Source: Trabulsiella odontotermitis (lineage in GTDB: Bacteria > Pseudomonadota > Gammaproteobacteria > Enterobacterales > Enterobacteriaceae). Taken from it: 43,061 nt of DNA. The position numbers and the translations under genes were made by a program. Location: the NCBI RefSeq assembly GCF_001297775.1, contig NZ_LIFX01000018.1:1-43061 (forward strand), in the 5' to 3' direction. Shown here piece after piece: positions 40,510-43,061 of the stretch. The notes under the pieces are model-generated. The model saw nothing but the letters and a program-made list of their open reading frames with translations, searched no databases and was not told where the DNA came from. How positions within the stretch are numbered: the stretch's first letter is position 1; the number at the start of each line of letters is the position of its first letter.

Positions 40510-41074
40510 TTACCTGCCATCAGACACCGTATCTCATGCTGTTGCGGTGTTAAATAATGAAAACGTCATCGCCTATCCCACAGAAGCTGTTTTTGGTGTC
40601 GGTTGCGACCCGGACAGCGAAACTGCGGTCATGAAATTGCTGGATCTCAAACAGCGACCGGTTGAAAAAGGTCTGATTCTGATCGCTGCCGATTTTGAAC
40701 AGCTCAAACCCTACATCGACGATTCCCGGCTGACAGACGAACAACGCGCCGCCGTGTTTTCCTGCTGGCCGGGGCCTGTCACCTTTGTTTTCCCGGCACG
40801 TGCCACGACGCCACGCTGGCTGACCGGGCGTTTCGACTCGCTGGCGGTGCGTGTCACTGACCATCCGCTGGTAATAGAACTCTGCCGTGCTTACGGCAAA
40901 CCGATTGTCTCCACCAGTGCTAATCTGACCGGATTGCCGCCGTGTCGTACGACAGAAGAGGTCCGCGCACAGTTTGGTGACGATTTTCCGGTTGTGAACG
41001 GCCTCACCGGCGGTCGCCTGAATCCTTCGGAGATTCGGGATGCGCTGACGGGTGAACGCTTTCGCCAGGGGTAA
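40502..41074 (+). CDS. tsaC: Threonylcarbamoyl-AMP synthase TsaC
   Basis: TsaC (YrdC, RimN) makes threonylcarbamoyl-adenylate for the t6A37 modification of ANN-decoding tRNAs. The 190-residue product has the YrdC/Sua5 fold with [31 protein letters not shown], and [12 protein letters not shown] near the substrate pocket. The start is a GTG (40502) inside the end of yrdD, which gives the same length as E. coli TsaC. Confidence 0.97.
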   Translation: MNNYLPSDTVSHAVAVLNNENVIAYPTEAVFGVGCDPDSETAVMKLLDLKQRPVEKGLILIAADFEQLKPYIDDSRLTDEQRAAVFSCWPGPVTFVFPARATTPRWLTGRFDSLAVRVTDHPLVIELCRAYGKPIVSTSANLTGLPPCRTTEEVRAQFGDDFPVVNGLTGGRLNPSEIRDALTGERFRQG

Positions 41075-41077
41075 TAT

Positions 41078-41896
41078 ATGGAAACTTACGCTGTCTTTGG
41101 TAATCCGATCGCACACAGCAAATCGCCGTTTATCCATCAGCAGTTTGCGAAACAACTCCATATTGAACATCCGTATGGGCGAGTGCTGGCATCGGTGGAT
41201 GATTTCACTAACACCCTGAATGCCTTTTTCGCCGCGGGTGGTAAGGGCGCTAACGTAACCGTTCCTTTTAAAGAAGAGGCATTCGCCAGAGCGGATGAAC
41301 TCACCGAGCGTGCTGCGCTGGCCGGTGCGGTTAATACGCTTAAGCGGCTGGAGGACGGGCGTTTACTGGGTGATAACACCGACGGGATCGGCCTGCTTAG
41401 CGATCTGGAACGTCTTGACCTCATCAAACCGGGCTTTCGTATTCTGCTGGTGGGTGCTGGCGGCGCGGCGCGGGGTGTTTTACTGCCGCTGCTGTCGCTG
41501 AACTGTGCCGTCACGATGACTAACCGGACGTTTTCCCGCGCTCAGGAGCTGGCGCAGCTCTTTGCCCATACAGGTAGCATCAACGCCGTTGAAATTAACC
41601 GACTCAACGGGCTGGAGTTTGACCTCATTATTAATGCCACGTCGAGCGGCATTGGCGGTGAGGTACCTGCAATTCCTTCTTCCCTCATTAATGCGCATGT
41701 TCGCTGCTATGACATGTTTTATCAGAAAGGCAATACGCCCTTTCTGCGCTGGTGCGAGCAACATGGCGCGAAAATGTGTGCTGATGGGTTAGGGATGCTG
41801 GTGGCTCAGGCGGCGCATGCGGTATTGCTCTGGCACGGCGTATTGCCTGAAACCACGCCGGTGATCGCAGCGCTTTCCCGGGAACTGCAGGCGTGA
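41078..41896 (+). CDS. aroE: Shikimate dehydrogenase
   Basis: AroE reduces 3-dehydroshikimate to shikimate with NADPH in aromatic amino acid synthesis. The 272-residue product has the substrate-binding [12 protein letters not shown] (Ser14, Ser16), the catalytic Lys65 in [10 protein letters not shown], Asp102 in GDNTDGIGL and the NADP loop GAGGAARG. It lies 3 bases after tsaC and shares its stop with the yrdB start. Confidence 0.98.
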   Translation: METYAVFGNPIAHSKSPFIHQQFAKQLHIEHPYGRVLASVDDFTNTLNAFFAAGGKGANVTVPFKEEAFARADELTERAALAGAVNTLKRLEDGRLLGDNTDGIGLLSDLERLDLIKPGFRILLVGAGGAARGVLLPLLSLNCAVTMTNRTFSRAQELAQLFAHTGSINAVEINRLNGLEFDLIINATSSGIGGEVPAIPSSLINAHVRCYDMFYQKGNTPFLRWCEQHGAKMCADGLGMLVAQAAHAVLLWHGVLPETTPVIAALSRELQA

Positions 41897-42150
41897 ATCA
41901 GGCGATCCAGTTTCCCGACAGAGAGATCTGGGATGATGAACTACGCGCGGTGATTTTCCCGGCGCTGGTTAATGGCATGCAACTGACCTGTGCCATCAAA
42001 GGGGAAACGCTGACGCATCACTTTGGCGGCGATACGCCAGAAACGTGGCTGGCTGTTTTTCGCGAACACCGTTGGGATCTGGAAGACGCGGCCGAACAGA
42101 TGATTCGCGAAGAACAGGATGACAGTCAGGGCTGGTTCTGGCTCTCCTGA
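41893..42150 (+). CDS. yrdB: DUF1488 family protein YrdB
   Basis: An 85-residue protein of the DUF1488 family, function unknown. It begins with GTG overlapping the aroE stop (GTGA), contains FALVNG-like [19 protein letters not shown] and ends in an acidic helix ([16 protein letters not shown]). Its last 25 bases overlap the convergent yrdA. Confidence 0.93.
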   Translation: MNQAIQFPDREIWDDELRAVIFPALVNGMQLTCAIKGETLTHHFGGDTPETWLAVFREHRWDLEDAAEQMIREEQDDSQGWFWLS

Positions 42151-42680
42151 TTCAGATAGTCATTCTTCCATGTCACGTAGTTGTTCGCAGAATAGCGTAG
42201 CCCCGCAATTTCCGCTTCCGTCAGGGGGCGGATCTGTTTCACCGGGCTGCCTAAATAGAGATAGCCGCTCTCCAGGCGCTTGTTCTGCGGTACAAGACTC
42301 CCGGCGCCAATCATCACATCATCCTCAACCATCACACCGTCGAGCAGAATAGAGCCCATTCCTACCAGTACGCGATTGCCAATCGTGCAGCCATGCAGCA
42401 TCACTTTATGTCCCACGGTGACATCGTCTCCCACAATCAGGGGATTGCCTTCCGGGTTAGAAGAGGACTTATGGGTGACATGGAGAACGCTACCGTCCTG
42501 GATATTGCTGCGGGCCCCGACAGAGACGTAATTGACATCGCCGCGGATGGCAACCAGCGGCCAGATGCTGACGTCATCAGCTAAACGCACGTCACCAATC
42601 ACCACGCTGGTGGGATCAATCATCACGTTTTGACCGAGTTTGGGAAAAGTATCCTTATAAGGACGAAGCTGTGCAGACAT
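42126..42680 (-). CDS. yrdA: Gamma-carbonic-anhydrase-like hexapeptide protein YrdA
   Basis: YrdA is a trimeric left-handed beta-helix protein of the gamma-carbonic anhydrase family; enzyme activity of the E. coli protein is unproven. ATG 42680 (AGAGGT upstream) gives 184 residues, the E. coli length; a longer frame to 42737 has no similarity. Hexapeptide repeats run about 18-150 (IGDVRLADDV, VTVGHKVMLHGC, IGAGSLVP), and the zinc-type His residues appear in HVTHKSS and GHKVMLHG. It reads away from the rRNA promoter region. Confidence 0.95.
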   Translation of the reverse strand: MSAQLRPYKDTFPKLGQNVMIDPTSVVIGDVRLADDVSIWPLVAIRGDVNYVSVGARSNIQDGSVLHVTHKSSSNPEGNPLIVGDDVTVGHKVMLHGCTIGNRVLVGMGSILLDGVMVEDDVMIGAGSLVPQNKRLESGYLYLGSPVKQIRPLTEAEIAGLRYSANNYVTWKNDYLNQESQNQP

Positions 42681-42820
42681 GATTACCTCTGTTTGATCAC
42701 GTATCGCTGCATTATCGACTATCGGCGGGGCTTTCACACCTCAAAAAAGCAGCAGATCGTACAGGATCAGCGCGAAAAGCCCGAAAAATCAGCAGTCAGA
42801 AAAAAAGATCCAAAAAACGC
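42681..42820 (+). promoter_or_regulatory. Upstream activating region of an rRNA operon
   Basis: These 140 bases hold no gene. The last 25 (GAAAAAAAGATCCAAAAAACG) form an A-tract block directly before the P1 -35, as expected for an UP element bound by the alpha C-terminal domain. Fis sites are expected further up, but I did not place them. Confidence 0.65.
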
Positions 42821-42848
42821 TTGTGCAAAAAAATGGGATCCCTATAAT
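42821..42848 (+). promoter_or_regulatory. rRNA operon promoter P1
   Basis: TTGTGC (42821-42826), a 16-base spacer and TATAAT (42843-42848) are followed by the GC-rich discriminator GCGCCTCC typical of stringently controlled rrn P1 promoters. The sequence and position beside yrdA correspond to rrnD of E. coli. Confidence 0.93.
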
Positions 42849-42929
42849 GCGCCTCCGTTGAGACGACAACGTGAATCACTTCACCAGATGGTCGGAACGG
42901 CTGAAGAGAAAAATCCTGAGAAATTAGGG

Positions 42930-42957
42930 TTGACTCTGAAAGAGGAAAGCGTAATAT
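42930..42957 (+). promoter_or_regulatory. rRNA operon promoter P2
   Basis: TTGACT (42930-42935) and TAATAT (42952-42957), 16 bases apart, lie 109 bases below P1, the usual arrangement for tandem rrn promoters. Confidence 0.9.
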
Positions 42958-42997
42958 ACGCCACCTCGCGACAGTGCGCTGTAAGCCGCGTCGCAAC

Positions 42998-43010
42998 TGC
43001 TCTTTAACAA
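42998..43010 (+). promoter_or_regulatory. rRNA leader boxA antitermination site
   Basis: TGCTCTTTAACAA is the canonical rrn boxA, where NusB and S10 (the rpsJ product in this window) load to prevent early termination. The rest of the leader (43011-43061) runs toward a 16S rRNA gene beyond the window; no mature rRNA is inside it. Confidence 0.93.
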
Positions 43011-43061
43011 TTTATCAGACAATCTGTGTGGGCACTCGGAGTGACATGGATTCTTAACGTC

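Noticed and set aside
42630-43007. A 125-codon plus-strand frame across the yrdA start and the rRNA promoters.
   Set aside because: It covers P1 and P2 and part of boxA, which explain this DNA fully; the translation is low-complexity and basic.
43011-43061. The beginning of a 16S rRNA gene at the window end.
   Set aside because: The sequence is still leader after boxA; the mature 16S start is not reached.

Overview
The window is from the chromosome of a member of the Enterobacteriaceae. The ribosomal proteins, RpoA, SecY, EF-Tu and the DprA-to-YrdA block read as close relatives of their E. coli counterparts, and the gene order follows the E. coli str - gsp - S10 - spc - alpha - trkA - rrn segment. 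The chitinase, bacterioferritin and Gsp proteins differ clearly from the K-12 versions I remember, so this is probably not E. coli K-12. An Enterobacter- or Citrobacter-like genus is plausible, but I cannot fix it from sequence alone.

Layout. (1) 1-1163: 3' end of tufA and its terminator. (2) 1176-2311: decayed mobile DNA. It holds a fragment of an IS1182-type transposase and a remnant IS256-type element whose transposase has a large in-frame deletion. (3) 2312-5256: an AT-rich leader and chiA, a secreted multidomain GH18 chitinase. (4) 5267-6084: bfd and bfr, the bacterioferritin pair, behind a Fur-like site. (5) 6085-18374: a type II secretion locus. gspC-D-E-F-G-I-J-K-L-M-O runs on the minus strand and gspA-B diverges on the plus strand. 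The minor pseudopilin gene gspH, normally between gspG and gspI, is absent. (6) 18411-32318: the S10, spc and alpha ribosomal protein operons with their leaders: the S10 attenuator, the S8 target at rplE and the S4 pseudoknot before rpsM. secY, rpoA and the tiny rpmJ are included. (7) 32385-33523: yhdN, zntR and arfA. (8) 33459-38230, minus strand: mscL, trkA, rsmB, fmt and def. (9) 38359-42150: dprA, smg, yrdD, tsaC, aroE and yrdB in one tight plus-strand run. It converges on yrdA. (10) 42681-43061: upstream region, promoters P1 and P2 and the boxA leader of an rRNA operon whose 16S gene starts beyond the window.

How it works together. ChiA is the expected substrate of the adjacent Gsp type II machine. 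Bfd/Bfr handle iron storage and release. The long central block makes ribosomes, the Sec channel and the RNA polymerase alpha subunit, and is autoregulated by ribosomal proteins L4, S8 and S4. The flanking genes start and rescue translation (fmt, def, arfA), modify rRNA and tRNA (rsmB, tsaC) and manage potassium, turgor and zinc (trkA, mscL, zntR).

I did not find an obviously new biological system. The points most worth a second look are the T2SS without gspH, the arfA self-truncating hairpin with a long reading-frame extension antisense to mscL, the in-frame-deleted IS256 transposase with a lost start codon, and two terminator-like structures in unusual places (spc operon transcription start; between fmt and rsmB).
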